A stretch of 64,000 bases of DNA from Muscardinus avellanarius (GCA_963383645.1 OY726564.1:109948540-110012539); one strand, 5' to 3'. Shown: positions 23,575 to 35,935, counted from the stretch's first letter. Notes: a model not told the origin generated them from the letters alone. Program-made: numbers and translations.

Positions 23575-23730
23575 CATTTGATGCTCATGTTAGCCCACGG
23601 AGACAGGTGCTCTCCCATTTACCCAGGAGGAGAGCTGTGGAAGATACCAAAGTGAAGCGCCTCAGGCTACACAGTTGGTAAATAACAAAGATCCTGAGTA
23701 GAATAAGCTCAGTTTATAAAACATCCACTT
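23575..23730 (-). repeat. MIR remnant
   Basis: 'cccatttacccaggaggaga', 'caggctacacagttggtaaa', in antisense MIR order. Confidence 0.6.
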
Positions 23731-24034
23731 CTTTTCAGTGTTTATGGTGTTTCTCTGATGTTATTGTCTCCACAGCATACCTGGACAATTTACATCCCAA
23801 ACCAAGAGTTACTCAGGACTAGATCCTGATGGTCACAAATGCAGTAATACCAATGATGCCTGACACACTGTCTGGAAAGAAAATAGGTATTCTATATTTT
23901 CCTCTTGGGGTGGGCAACTTGACACGAAAAGAATCTGAGTCTACATAGGATTGAGAAGTTGCTGAACGGACCCAATTTGGGGGAAAAGTATACATTTATC
24001 TCTTAAGTACAAAACAGTGCCACCACAATGTCTT

Positions 24035-24125
24035 TGGTCATTCATTCAATGTTTATAAGATACCTACAAAGCCCCAGGCACTGGAAAAAGAATTAGGAAT
24101 ATGGACATGAATAAAGCACTATGAA
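24035..24125 (-). repeat. L2-like 3' remnant
   Basis: 'cattcattcaatgtttataa', 'agccccaggcactgg', 'atggacatgaataaagc' resemble the antisense L2 3' end. Confidence 0.5.
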
Positions 24126-25351
24126 ATCATGGTAACAAAGTGGTGGTTCACCTACAGGGTGGTTGGAAAAGAGAGGCTTTAATAAAATAGAGTAAATGTT
24201 TTTCCAGTTTGGAAATGGCCACTCTCTGTAACTGGTATCTATACTGCCTTTATGAAGACAAATGAACTACTCTTTTCTGAAAGGCCACTTGAAAGGCAGC
24301 GCTGAAGAAAGTGCACTAGCTGAAGGCCTGACTCCGGCCTTAGAAACCCCGCACTGCACCCCGAGCTGTTCCCGTCCAGCGCCTTGGTAGGGGGATAGGG
24401 AAGTAGGTGCAGAGGAGCTCCCCAGAAGTTTGCATCCCCTAAGGAAAGAAAGGAAGGCTCCCACCTGCCCAAGCCTTTCTCCCTTTTGTTGCTAACAGAG
24501 AAAAGGAAATCTCTCACTACAGGGAGCTGAGTCCATGGGACCGGAAGAGGGAGCCTGTGCCATCAGGCTTACCATGGAATGTGAGGTGGAGCTTTCTCCA
24601 GAGGGCTTTGCTACCAACAACCACAGCTTAGGTAAACATTAACTGCAAACATGGGAGGGGAAGCTAGGCGAGGAGGCCCAGCATGGAAGACCTGGCTTCC
24701 TCTTCCCACTGTGAAGCCATCTTTGCTCTGCTCTCAAGCTTCTGGGACTCTCTATCTCCACGGGAAGAGTTCTCAGGAGGCTCAGAGTCCTGAGAAAGGC
24801 TTCCCCCTTTATCCTGTCCTCCCCGCCCCATCTATCCTCTCCTCACTAACTCACATACCATGGTTTCAGCCACATGGGATATTTGGTAGGCCTCTGAGAA
24901 GTCCCTCTGGATCAGAGTTCTAGACCCAGAGCAAAAGCTTTCTGTGGGTTTATCCTTCCCCAGCTCCCCCAGGATCCCGGGCAGAAGAGTTGTTGCCTCC
25001 GCACAGGTGTTCCCTCAGCAGGTCTGCCGTAACCAAGGCACTTCTCATGCTGCACCACCGTAAATATCTGGTGGCAGGGCCAGGTTCTAAGTGCCTTAAA
25101 CAGAGGGGTTATCTTAGTCATCTCTCACCCCAGCACTCTGCAGTTTCATGGCACACAGTGAAGCTTGGATTAGCAGAATGTATAGGGTTATACTCTTCCT
25201 CATCTCTTGCCCCAAATCACACTTAGAATACTCTTTCCTGATCCTCCTGCTTTAACAGGAATCCCTGCCAATCCTAAAGCACAATTAGCAAGTGAAGAAA
25301 AGCAGAGAGTGGAGAATGATTTCTGAATGTGGTGTCTGCTTCCAGAATGCC

Positions 25352-25402
25352 TTTTTTCTTTTCTTTTCTTTCTTTCTTTCTTTCTTTTTTTTTTTTTTTT
25401 TG
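25352..25402. repeat. (TTTC)n with poly(T)
   Basis: Pyrimidine run of TTTC units followed by about 17 T. Confidence 0.95.
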
Positions 25403-25539
25403 GTGATTCTATAGGAATAGGCTTGCAAAGATTTGGCCAAACAGTAATAAAGCAAATAAGCTCCCAGGTTTCTGAAATCACCTTCTCTCATTTTAAAAAG
25501 AAATAACAAATTTCTGACAAAATCTTCCCCACTTAGCTC

Positions 25540-25745
25540 TTTTTTTTCTTTTCTAATTTTTTATTGGTGCATTGTAGTCAAGCATATTAATGGGGTGCAA
25601 GATAGTGGAGGCATCCAAGCACACTCACCCAATCAGCCCCTACCCAATTCCTGCCCCATTCCCTCCCGCTTCCTCCTTCTCAGGTTTGGCTTAGTGATTG
25701 ACCTTTTCTCTTTCTCTTTCATATATCCTTATCTTTTAAATGTGG
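25540..25745 (-). mobile_element. LINE-1 3' tail, antisense
   Basis: 'ttattggtgcattgtagtca' followed by the C/T-rich complement of the LINE-1 3' UTR. It ends about 200 bases from the exon at 25948. Confidence 0.65.
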
Positions 25746-25947
25746 ACTGTCTCCCTCCCACAGCTCCCCTCCTTTTTCTACGCTGTTTTACCCTTGTCTC
25801 TAGGAATGGTCCACATGGCTGTTCATTTCAGGAATGCTTTGAAAGCCTTACAATGACTGCAGAAAACGCCCTGTCTTGTCAGTGGAGAATGGGAGAGTGG
25901 CTCAGCAGCCTTACATCTTTGGCACATGAAAATGTCCCTTTCCTCAC

Positions 25948-26057
25948 CTGGACTCTGACAGGCTCCATCCAGTGCTCCAGAGTGTCGGCAGTGATGTTCT
26001 CTGGCAGCAGCACTGGGTCGCTAGGGGGGATTACACACACCGGGAAGCACAGGGCAC
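25948..26057 (-). CDS. PAPPA2: PAPPA2 coding exon, middle of CCP5
   Basis: Coding exon of 110 bases: two bases finishing a glycine codon, then 36 codons (phase 1 to phase 0). The acceptor is tctgtgttccccag and the donor CAG|gtgagg. The peptide includes [20 protein letters not shown] followed by [19 protein letters not shown] is an N-glycosylation sequon. The segment is the central part of the fifth CCP module, which in this family carries a longer insert than a standard sushi domain. A LINE-1 3' fragment lies some 200 bases downstream in the intron (25540-25745), close to the exon but not inside it. Confidence 0.94.
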
Positions 26058-27960
26058 CTGGGGAACACAGATTCACAGCAGAGACATAAGTTCCTTTATC
26101 TCAAGTCTTTTTCATTTTTCAGATAACAATTCTGATTTCCAAGAGCAAATTCTTTCTACATCATGGCTCATTGCATTGTGATAGTTATAGACAGGGCGGA
26201 TATCCATCTACTGTGTACATGTATAGATACTTTTACACTAATTAAAAGAGCCACTATATACATTAAAAAACACTGCAGTCAGTTAACTCCCCTGGGTCCA
26301 AGAGCCTCCTATGCCTGGTTCAGTAGCCCCTTTTCCTTAACCGATCTCAAATTTTTTTTCATGATCCAGAAATTAAGAGATTGTATCCTCATCCAGCAGA
26401 CCTCCAAATACCCATTCTAAGACTCCAGCTAGCCATACTCTATCTTGATTAGCCGATGCCTTTTAATTATATTTAATATGGTTTTTGCTTTTGTAGCCTC
26501 TTGGTAGTTTATAACTACAGTAATTACTACCTAAGATCTTAAATAGCTGGGGATGGAGGATGTCCCAGAACTTTTAAGATTGACCCAGAAAATATCCTAT
26601 CAGTTGCTACACTGCAGATCACTAAATCTCTGGCCAAGAACCTATGTCATTAAAGAAGGAAGCAACGGAAAAACAGAAGCAGAGTTTTCTGGCCACGTGT
26701 TGGTCTCTCAAAGGAAAATCATGCTCTGTTCCCTTATATGTGGGGACTAAATGTCTCCTAAAATTCTATTCAAATGAAACATACTCTTGGGATTCTCAAT
26801 TTTCTTTTCTATAAATCTGATAACCTCCAAGTTTCTTCTCAGCCATATAATTCTATGTGTTTTATTTTGTGGTACTGAGGACTGAATCAAGGGAATTATA
26901 CCTGTAAGCTACACCTCTATCCCCCCCCCTTTTTTTGGAACAGGGTCTTGTTGGGTTTCTGAGTGTCTAGCTGTATTTCTGAGGCTGTTTTTGAGCCTCT
27001 GATCCTTCTGTCTTAGCCTCCCAAGTACTGGGATTACAGGCATGTACCACAATGCCCTGATATGTTTCTATATTTTCAGGTAACTTTAAGAATAATAAAA
27101 GTTTACATCATTCTTTAGGACTTTAGTAGATATGTTACTGTGTGATATTTTAATACAGAAATTAGAGGCTTCAAAGATAAAAGATTGGTCATGAAATATC
27201 ACTTAAGGAATATACCAAACTCCTTAATAATACAAGCCTTACCACAGACATCATGGCGCATCTTTCCCTACCTCTGTTAAGATGGTAAAAGAAAACCCTT
27301 GCAAACAAATAAGGTTTCTAATTAAATTATACAAATTGGCACCATACGGGTTAAAATGCCCTATAAAATTACTTCTACAATTTAGAATTGAGGAGTAAAT
27401 TCATGAGGTTTCCCACAAAACACAACTCTTTTTTTATGACCCTTTGAGCCAGCCAGGACAAAGTTGGGTCAACATCATTATAAGTCAGCTCTGGTGGACA
27501 AAGACCTTTAATTGCAATTACTTGAATTAAAAGCTGCCAATAGGCTCTGGAGCCTAGTGCTCCCTAGACAAAAGTGGCAGAGAGCAATACCAAGAAGGGC
27601 AATCTCAAATTACCCTTTTAAGAAACTCTCTTCTCCAATAACAATTACTGGGAGAATAGAAGCGCCCAGCACATGCCTGGATGTGGCTACACATCCCTTT
27701 TCCTCTTGGAACTACAATCCCTGTCATAAATCCATCCATTCTCAGCCCTGCAGCAGAGTGGGTAATATAACCAGATGGCTCAGCAAAGGTACCAACATCG
27801 TACACAGGCAGAAGAGGAAAACGAGCAAATTCGCCATGAATTTCATTTTTACTGAGGCAATGAAGAGCCAGTTTGCTTTCCATCCACAACTCAGAGAGAA
27901 GATTCAAAATCTATCCGGGCCCAATACAATGACAACTTCAACATCCTTTCCCATCCTTAC
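26058..27960 (-). other. PAPPA2: PAPPA2 intron (1.9 kb)
   Basis: Phase 1 intron. It holds one antisense SINE (26859-27059) and otherwise AT-rich sequence. I see no further recognisable element in 26060-26850 or 27060-27960 beyond a plus-strand open frame that extends into the exon. Confidence 0.9.
26859..27059 (-). repeat. B1-dID SINE, antisense
   Basis: 'gtggtactgaggactgaatc', 'ggaacagggtcttgttggg', 'gggattacaggcatgtacc'. Confidence 0.9.
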
Positions 27961-28096
27961 CAATCCCATATCCCTGTTCACACTTGTATTCCACAAAATT
28001 CAGCTCCGAGGGGGGTGGTGGGCATTCTCCTTGCAGGTTGTCACACAACTTGAACTCCTGGGTCCACAGTCCCTCTTTAGTGCAGAGGATGGGAAG
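27961..28096 (-). CDS. PAPPA2: PAPPA2 coding exon, end of CCP4 and start of CCP5
   Basis: Coding exon of 136 bases (45 codons plus the first base of a glycine codon; phase 0 to phase 1). It was found by translating the minus strand between its neighbours. The acceptor is gatgttctag just above 28096 and the donor TTG|gtaagg below 27961. The peptide is [20 protein letters not shown], closing CCP4, then [20 protein letters not shown] and QGYGI, opening CCP5. It restores the exact frame between 29500-29668 and 25948-26057, which is the strongest support for both boundaries. A 644-base open frame on the plus strand covers the exon; see findings. Confidence 0.95.
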
Positions 28097-29499
28097 CTAG
28101 AACATCAAAGGCAGAGAGCATCTCCATCACTGTGTGGTTCACTTCACCCAGAGTAGAGGAATAGGGACAGGACTAAGTGGTAATGTGCTTCACCAGCTAG
28201 AACTTGAAATAAAAGACACTCTTGAAACAACAAGTTGTGTTGAAAATAGCAAATACAAAAATAAAAAGGAAAAAGAAGAGGATGAGAACGAGGAGGAGGA
28301 GAAGGAAACAAATGGAAAACAGACATAATTTTTCCATTAATAGAATTTATCAACGGCATATTCCCTTTGGAGAAAAAGATAGGATGAGCCATTAACTATA
28401 TACCATGTGTTCTGAGCTACTTTGGGAACTTTTCCTCATGTACTGTTGTTTTGCATTGATTCATCTACATTCACACATGAATGCTATTTCAGACAATGTC
28501 AGTCATTTCTCAAGATGAGTATCATCCAGTGAAATCAATTAATCATTTTTCTAAAGGTGTGTTTTTGCCGTTCTACTGAAATGAAAACATCATTAGCTGC
28601 CTTTGTTCTGATTCCTCTCTCCATATGTGAGCTGGCTTGTGTAAAGTTTGGCTTCACACACCCAGTAATCACCACATATAAGCCATCTAGCACACAGAGA
28701 ATAGAACTAAACAACAAAAGTCCAGGAAAATAAGATTTTAGAAATATAGCTAACTCCTTTCATGCAGCCAACTCCTTGGTTTCTTAATCAGCTGGCATAA
28801 ATAGATGCGTTTGATTTCTCAGGGGGGTCTCGTGTTATGGAATATTCTTTTCCACATCTGCTCTGTAGTACTTACCTTGGAGTGCTGGACACTAGCTTAA
28901 AGGCATGTGCCAAAGGAGCAGAGTCACTGATCTTTGCCTATCAAGTCTGCTTGACTTCCTGTCTCATGTATGTGTGTGGTGCTTGAAAGAAACTCTGAAA
29001 TAAAATTGATTTTAGTCACACAACCATGATAAGACTGTGGTTTTCATTTGAGACATCTTGTGCCAAAATCCTAGGGAGGATAATTGTCAAACAGCACTTT
29101 GAGCTTTGCTGAAGAATTTGTGTATCTGTTCAACACTCTGTTCTACTAAAAAAAAAAGTATATAAAATTAGTATTCCTGGCCAAATTAGATCAGTGGCTA
29201 TGCATGAGAGGGGATTGCATTGCCAAACAAGGATCCTAGGACAGAACTGTTTGGAAGGTACCCAGGTATCCAGATCCCATCAGGTTTTTCTTCTTATTCC
29301 AGAAGAAGTTCCGAACTTGAGAGAGAATGTTCCCAAAACATGGTATCTTCAAAATTCCCTAGTGAATGATACCAGCACCTCCAGTCAGAATTACAACTTA
29401 GTATGACCCCATCTGCTGGGATTCTTTTAGATAACTCAACATGCTTGGCATGGCCATCAAGATTCGAGCACAAAACAAAGCTTGAAGAGCCGTCCTTAC
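28097..29499 (-). other. PAPPA2: PAPPA2 intron (1.4 kb)
   Basis: Phase 0 intron between the two exons that split CCP4. It has an A/G-rich patch at 28252-28323; I recognise no SINE, LINE or LTR in the rest. Confidence 0.9.
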
Positions 29500-29668
29500 C
29501 CTTTCACTCTCCTGGTTACAGTTGAGCACACATTGGCTGTCCAGGTTGAAGCCATTGGTACATTCATACATGCCTTCGAAAACGGGAGAAGGGGGCGCAC
29601 ACACCACTGGGATGCAGCTGCCTTGCTCCCAGATCCCACCTTCCAGACACTGTATCTTCAGGAACTTG
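29500..29668 (-). CDS. PAPPA2: PAPPA2 coding exon, end of CCP3 and start of CCP4
   Basis: Coding exon of 169 bases: one base (C) completing the split Asn codon, then 56 codons ending in AGG (phase 2 to phase 0). The acceptor is cttatgtctcatcag and the donor AGG|gtaagg. The peptide starts [20 protein letters not shown], which closes CCP3 with the conserved W and final C, and continues [20 protein letters not shown] and [11 protein letters not shown] for the first part of CCP4. The Cys pattern and the residue strings are those of pappalysin-2, not pappalysin-1. The next exon follows after only 1.4 kb. Confidence 0.95.
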
Positions 29669-30750
29669 CTGATGAGACATAAGACAAAATGGCCCATCAG
29701 GCTCCCTCAAGAAGGGATGGAAAGGCTTAGGGTTCTTGTTAGTCAAAGGTCTCACAGCCCCAGTCCCATTTAAAGGTCCTTAAGCTAAAAATAGTAATGT
29801 TCATTTATTAACAGGTAGTTGGTGTTGTGTAATACTACTCGAAGTGTTACTTCCAAAAGAGCAGAATAAATGATAAATAATGCATTGCCTTTCAGGGTCC
29901 TTTGAGAGGCATATCCTGGAAGTCTCACATCTAAGTACATTAGCAAATGCCAGTAAGATGGAGTACAGAAAAGGCTACCAAAGACGTACTCAGGGTGTAA
30001 CCAGGAGTGGACTGAGGCCTCGGTACTGATACAGCTGTGTAACCAATGAAGCAGCTGAAAGTTTTGGTTCTTCAGAGAAGAAAAGGTGCAGCAATGTGAG
30101 TACTGTTTTAAAACAGATTCATATAATCTTCTGAACAGTCCTCTCCTTCATAGGACTACAACTGCTTTGTTTGTTTACAACCCACTCTTCCTTGGAAAAG
30201 GCTCATACCTTTCCCCAGATTCTCAAAGCAGCTGTGACTGAGTCCGTGCCCTGGAAGGACTGCCGTTCCTCCTCATGCCCAGACATGGCCTCCAGCCACA
30301 CAGGCTGTGTTTGAGGTGGATGGAAGTCAAAAGAATGAGGGTTCTGGTTACTGCAAATTCCATTCCATTCTCCTTCTGACTCACTGCAATTTGAAGGTGC
30401 TTTTCAGATTTGCTGTTTAAACATACCCACTTCTGACTCAGAACACTCTTGCTAACAAGCCTGTGGCCTAAGATATAAATAACCCCTTGGCCATTGACTC
30501 TCTCTACCACTGTAGCCTTAAATTGCCATTTTCTAGTGCTACGATACTCTTTTTAAATCAGCCCACCCCTCCATGTATGCTTTTAACTGAACACTTGCCC
30601 GGTGCACTACACCTTTGCTGACGTTAAATTTATCCCATTGGCTTATAAATGTACACGTGTCCAGGCTTTCCCCCTAGGTTAGAAGACTCCAGAAGTCAGA
30701 GGTTGTGTCTTTGGTTTTAATTCTCAGGAATTAAAATAATATCTGCCCTA

Positions 30751-30922
30751 GCCAGGCATGGTGGTGCACACTTGTAATCCCCACACTTGGGAGGCGGAGA
30801 CAGGAGGATCGTGCAGGTTCGAAGCCAGCCCGCTGGCTTAAGAGACCCTGTTTCCAAATAAAATATAAAATAGGTCTGGGAGTGTAACCCGGAAGTAGAA
30901 GGATTCCATCCCCAGTACCACC
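30751..30922 (+). repeat. B1-dID SINE, variant subfamily
   Basis: 'gccaggcatggtggtgcaca', 'ggcttaagagaccctgtttc', 'gtctgggagtgtaacccgga', ending 'ccccagtacc'. Same short B1 form as 16423-16624 and 42467-42661. Confidence 0.94.
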
Positions 30923-30928
30923 ACCGAT

Positions 30929-30974
<46 letters not shown>

Positions 30975-30975
30975 T
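30923..30975. repeat. (ATC)n microsatellite on SINE tail
   Basis: About 15 ATC units beginning right after 'agtaccaccaccgata'. Confidence 0.96.
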
Positions 30976-31074
30976 TCCTTATTTTATGCTCTTAGCAAAT
31001 ACTTACTGAATGATCCTTGAGAGGAAATTGGCAGCACCAGGTAAAATTCAAGGCAGATCACTCAACAAAGGAAC

Positions 31075-31170
31075 TATCATAACTCCTGACAAAATAGTGT
31101 TTTCCTTCCCATTTTATAGCTAAAATTGTACCTAGAGAGGTTCAATTCCAAGATTGCACATCAAAGAATG
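31075..31170 (-). repeat. MIR remnant (short)
   Basis: 'cccattttatagctaaaatt', 'agagaggttcaattcc', 'agattgcacatcaaag'. Confidence 0.45.
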
Positions 31171-33049
31171 TGCTTGATTTCAAAGAATTTTAAAGACAGA
31201 GTCTTAATAGTTTAACATTTTGATAATATCTACTTACAAGCCAAGTATTTATTACCTTGATTTTAAGGAATAGTTTTGGATAGAAAAATGATATATGACC
31301 TGGATTCTCTATCATCATTGTCTATTTGGACATGTATCAACTACCTATTAATAATAAATATCATTGTGAGCTGTATTTCCAATGTTAGGGAAGACATCTA
31401 TGTACCTTACTTATCTGAATTACCCCAAACCATGCTTAAGAGTAATGATTATAATCCACATTTTAGAGATGGAAACTGGAACACCTGCTCAAAGGACTCA
31501 GAGTAGGACATACACCTGTGTCTGCTCGATGACAAGGCCGTGCCGGATGGCCACTCTGATTACTAACAGTATCTCCAGCCTGGCAAACATCCCTGACATC
31601 TTTAATATCAATATATATTCAAGAGTGTGAAAAAATAAGATCTATTTAATTGTTTTGCACGGAATATTAAATCACATGTAAGAAAAGACACCATTCTTAT
31701 ATAAAGCTTGAGGAATTTTTTACAGGTGAATGAATGCAGCTGGGTAACCACTGCTCAGATCAATACAAGAGTATTTTCAGTCCCTCAAAATTCCCCCTTG
31801 TGTTCCTTCCCAGTAAAATCCCCCAACTCCCACCAAATACAGAATTATGCAGTATGCCATTTGACAGCAGAGGTTAATTTTGCTTGTTCTTGAACTTCTT
31901 GCAAATGAAATAGCACACTATGCATTCTTTATTATAAGGCTTCTTTCCCTCAAGAAAGATGCCATTTAAAAATGTCTTCTCGAATGTATTTCTAATGAAA
32001 GGTTTGCAATTCTTTTCACTGTATAAGACTTTCTTTTGTCCTTCTCCTAAGCTGGATATTTTTATCCTCCTTCATACTACAGAATTGAAATCCTCCCAGG
32101 GACTCTCCCCTTTCTACCACCTCCTGCAGATGAAATCCTTCCCCTACCTCTGTTGAATTGACATCCCCCAGCTGGAGAGAGCAGACAGTGCCCCTGATAC
32201 CAGGGGAGAGGCAGGGTTGTAAAAACCTTGCATGTCAGCGTGGTTATAAAGGAAAACCCTTGCTTGGCCAAGACGATAATATTTTTACTTCATGTGATAT
32301 TTTTCTCTGAATTTGTTGGAACACTTCAACCATGGAAATAGTCCTTCCTTTTCTTGCCCAGAGTGAGGAACCATTCAAGAATGCAGATTTCACGTATCTC
32401 CTTGCCAGTTTAATAACCTCAGGGGTGAGGGCAGATGGATTGAGGGAGAATGGATTGGGCAGAGTGTGTTTGGGTGTTTGGGGTTGTACTCAGACAACAG
32501 GATATGCTCTACACTGCAAGCCACCAGCAACGCAGGGAGAGAGACTGCTACCTGGTGGCGAGAGAAGTCCCACAGTCCACACAGAGATGGGTCCCTGGAA
32601 TGGAGAGATGACACCTCAGCAGAAGTAAGAAGAGGCTGGGGAGTGTGTGGATTTCCCTAGGAGACTCCTTCCTCATTCTTTCTTCTCCCTTGTAGAGAAG
32701 ATGGTTGTCAGCAGCCTTCCCTGCAGGGCCTTTTCACAGCCTGTACATCTCTCTCCATCAGATGATGCTCTTTAGGCCCCACACTCAGACTTCTTCCAAA
32801 GCATACAATCGGTTCCTCACAGTCCAATAGCAATGTCTGGCTCATTCCTTCCCATAGCTACAGCTTCTAACTTATGCCTCTGACTTGAGATCCAGGGTAT
32901 GGGTCTTGGCACTTCATTCTGGCCATTTTATTCCCAAAGAGATGATGACTGTGTCCTGGATTATCCCCAGTTCTAGGAAATTTGGTTTCCATGTAAGAAT
33001 GCTAAAGAAGACTAAAGCCTAAACATGCCATCTACCCTGCTGGTTTCAG

Positions 33050-33372
33050 TCACTTAGTGCCACGGAGTGAATGTTTGTGCCACGGAGTGAATGTTTGTGC
33101 CACACCCAAGGTGAGCCCCAAGGGGATAGTATGAGAATCAGGTCCTTTCTGGGGGTTAAGTCATAAGGATGACCCCTCATGATGGGACTAGTTCTATTAG
33201 AAGTACACACACTGACCTGTCCTCTGTATACTGCACAGGAGGACACAGAGACAACAAGGACTTCTGAAAACCAAGAAGAGTGTGGACAGATCCCCACAGC
33301 TTGGCCTTTTAAACATCTAGAACTGCAGGGAATAAATGCTGCTTGCTGAAGCCATGGAGTCTGTGGCACTCT
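33050..33372 (+). repeat. MaLR-like LTR with internal 20-bp duplication
   Basis: 'gagtgaatgtttgtgccaca', 'gttaagtcataaggatgacc', 'cctcatgatgggactag', 'ctagaactgcagggaataaa', in the order of an old LTR of this type. 'gtgccacggagtgaatgttt' occurs twice in tandem at 33057-33096. Confidence 0.6.
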
Positions 33373-33497
33373 TGGAGTAGCCTGGATTGATCAGGATCTG
33401 ACAGTGGCGCTACTTGGGTCCCCAGCAGTGCTACAGCTGCTTCTGGGTTGCTTCTAATTTGGTGATGTTGAGGACTAACCTCTGGTTCTTTTAAAAG

Positions 33498-33684
33498 AGC
33501 TGGATTTGGTGGCATAGAACTGTAATCCCATTACTGAGAAAGCTAAGACAGGAGGCTCTCAGGTTCAAGGCCAACCTCAGAAATTTAGTAAGGTTGTTTA
33601 AAAAAAAAATAGTCCTGGGAGTATAACTCAGGGGTAGAATGTCTCTAGGGCCAATTCCTAGTTCTACCCCCTCAAAAAAAAATC
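33498..33684 (+). repeat. B1-dID SINE, decayed
   Basis: 'agctggatttggtggcatag', A-rich linker, 'gggagtataactcaggggta', tail of A. Confidence 0.88.
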
Positions 33685-34794
33685 ATTAGTGAAATTTTGG
33701 TTTATTCACAATGATCCAATGTCTTTTGATAATTTATATAAATTGAGTTAAGAGACTCGTGGAAGTCATGAAGTGAAGGACTTAGTATTTTAGAGAACAA
33801 TACTGGAATGTGCATAGACTAGGCCAAAACATTCAGACAGCCTTACCAGGACAGAGATCCCCGGGATTCTTTGATTGTCCATCCACTGTCCCTTTCAAGT
33901 GACACATTCTCTATCCCAGTGGATAAAGAACACAGCAATATTTCATTTTATGGGCAGGATAACTGCACATTCATAACCAAGTAGGCGAGTTTCCCAATGT
34001 CACAGAGCAAGCAAGGCATTGGCAAAAACAAGAATGGATTTTAAAGTTTTCAAGTTGCAATAAAAACACCCAACGAGACCAGTGGTTTCAAAATTAAATT
34101 TCTTGATCACTTCCATCAGAATCATGTGGATGGTATTTTTAAAACCTAGATCGACAAACCTACTGAGCTAAGTCACCTGGAGCTGGCCTAGGACTCTATT
34201 TTCAAACTTGACAGCGGTTGTCTAGGGGTGTCAGCTGGATCATCTTGTTTCTGACGTCCTACATACTCTGTAAGATCGTTCTCCGGGTGATGAGGAGTTG
34301 GGGTTTGGGTGAGCTTTGCATTTTCCCCTCTGACCTCTCCAGACAGGTCACCATGATTTCCAAATGAGAAGGTGCTTTTACCAGTTTCCAGGCCTCGTGG
34401 TATCCACCTAGTGCTGAAAATCCAGCTGTGCTCTCTCTGCTTCTTACATCATTGCCAAAAATAAAGATCTCGTAATCAAAACTTGGCTGCAAGCGTGATT
34501 GATGTTGCTTGGAGGCACACATGAGGCTGCCCCATCCTTCTCTATCACGACTAAAGGGTTTTCAAAAGCAGTATTTATTTTCCATTGGAGAAAATAAAAG
34601 TGCAATTTGTTGAGTCCAAGAGAGTGATCATGTCTTTGCCAATCAAGGCTGTCTGCTGCCTCCAATAGGTAATTCCTCATGAATAATAACAATAACAGAA
34701 AAAATAGAATATTGAAAATTAAGTACCAATCATTTCACAGAAGAATACATATCTATATAATTTTGTGCTTATAATGTGGTAGGGACTTTGTTGG

Positions 34795-35016
34795 TTTTTT
34801 ATTGTTTATTTACTTACTTGTTTGTTTATTGTAAAGGTTGATTCTAGAGGCATTCTACCTATGAAATATGCCCCCAGCTCTAGTTTATATTTTTATATTT
34901 TGAGACAGGGTCTCTCTAAGTTTCTGAAGGTCTTGTTAAATTGCTGAGGCTGAAGAACCTGCCATTCTCCTGTCTCAGACACTCAAGTACTAGAATTGCA
35001 GAATATGTCACCAGGG
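34795..35016 (-). repeat. B1-dID SINE, antisense, decayed
   Basis: 'ggttgattctagaggcattc', 'ttgagacagggtctctctaa', 'tcctgtctcagacactcaag'. Confidence 0.88.
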
Positions 35017-35099
35017 TGATCGAGACTATTATCAAGAGTTCTTGATTTTCATGTACCCTCCATATCAATCATCTCTTGCATAGTAAATGACACTGCCAT

Positions 35100-35935
35100 C
35101 TACCCTGTTGCTCAAACTTGACACTTAGGAAACAGCCCCATTCCACTCTTCTTAACTTTATCTTCCCACAGTCCCAGCTGATCTCATGCAATCTATCAGC
35201 AATTCCTATCATTTTCAACTCTGAAATATTTCTGCAATTTGTCCCAATAGCTCTACATCTCCATAGTCAACAAATGCTAGAATGAGCTACTATCTCTCAC
35301 TTTCCAAAGGAACACCCTGGCTCTTCTCTGGATCCCTTCCCACCCAGGCTTCACACACCAGTTGGAGGGAATGCCCATAACACTACATAAAAAGATGGTA
35401 TTATTTACCTGTGCAGAACATTGCAAATGCAAGAAAAATAAAATCCAAACTTCCAGTGTTAGCCTAGGAGGCCTGCATCATATGACCCCACTTTCTCTGA
35501 TCTCATTCAATACCATATTCACTTTTTTTAATGCCCTTCACACATATTGGACTTAGAATCCCAATTAGAATCCACCATCTTTCCTGCCAGAGGAACTGGG
35601 AGCCTTTTCCTCTGCTTGTGTGACTTCTCTTTTTGTTATTATCCTGACCAGATCCTTCTCTTTCTTCTTATCTAAGAACATTTTTGACACCCCAGAGCAT
35701 CCTCATTTTAATCCTATAACTTTTTAAAATCAGAGCATCTTTATTCTTTTCCAAGAACACATACTCTGTCATTATTCTTTTTATTGGTTTTACTTGTTTA
35801 TTGCCCATTTCCTCTGACTGAAATATAAGCTTGGTGACCTTATTTAATATGACATCCTCAGTACTCAGCACAATGCCTGGTACATCATGAGTCCCAATAC
35901 GTTTTGGTTCAGTAAATGTAGGAATGTTGATTTTA
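35100..35935 (+). repeat. L2 LINE remnant
   Basis: A good run of L2 landmarks in order: 'aataaaatccaaacttccag', 'ggcctgcatcatatgacccc', 'ctctgatctcattcaatac', 'tctgactgaaatataagct' and 'cagcacaatgcctggtacat'. Frames are broken. Confidence 0.75.

Larger units (their letters stand above)
13740..25947 (-). other. PAPPA2: PAPPA2 intron (12.2 kb)
   Basis: Intron between the exons at 25948-26057 and 13668-13739, phase 0. It contains an MaLR-type LTR, a dense SINE cluster (16178-19785), a 48-bp tandem duplication, MIR copies and LINE-1 3' ends. Unique stretches at 14880-16170, 18000-19080 and 19990-20750 show no coding signature. Confidence 0.9.

Noticed and set aside
25595..26089. 164-codon plus-strand open frame
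   Set aside because: It runs from a LINE-1 tail into the antisense of the exon at 25948-26057; composite of a repeat and coding shadow.
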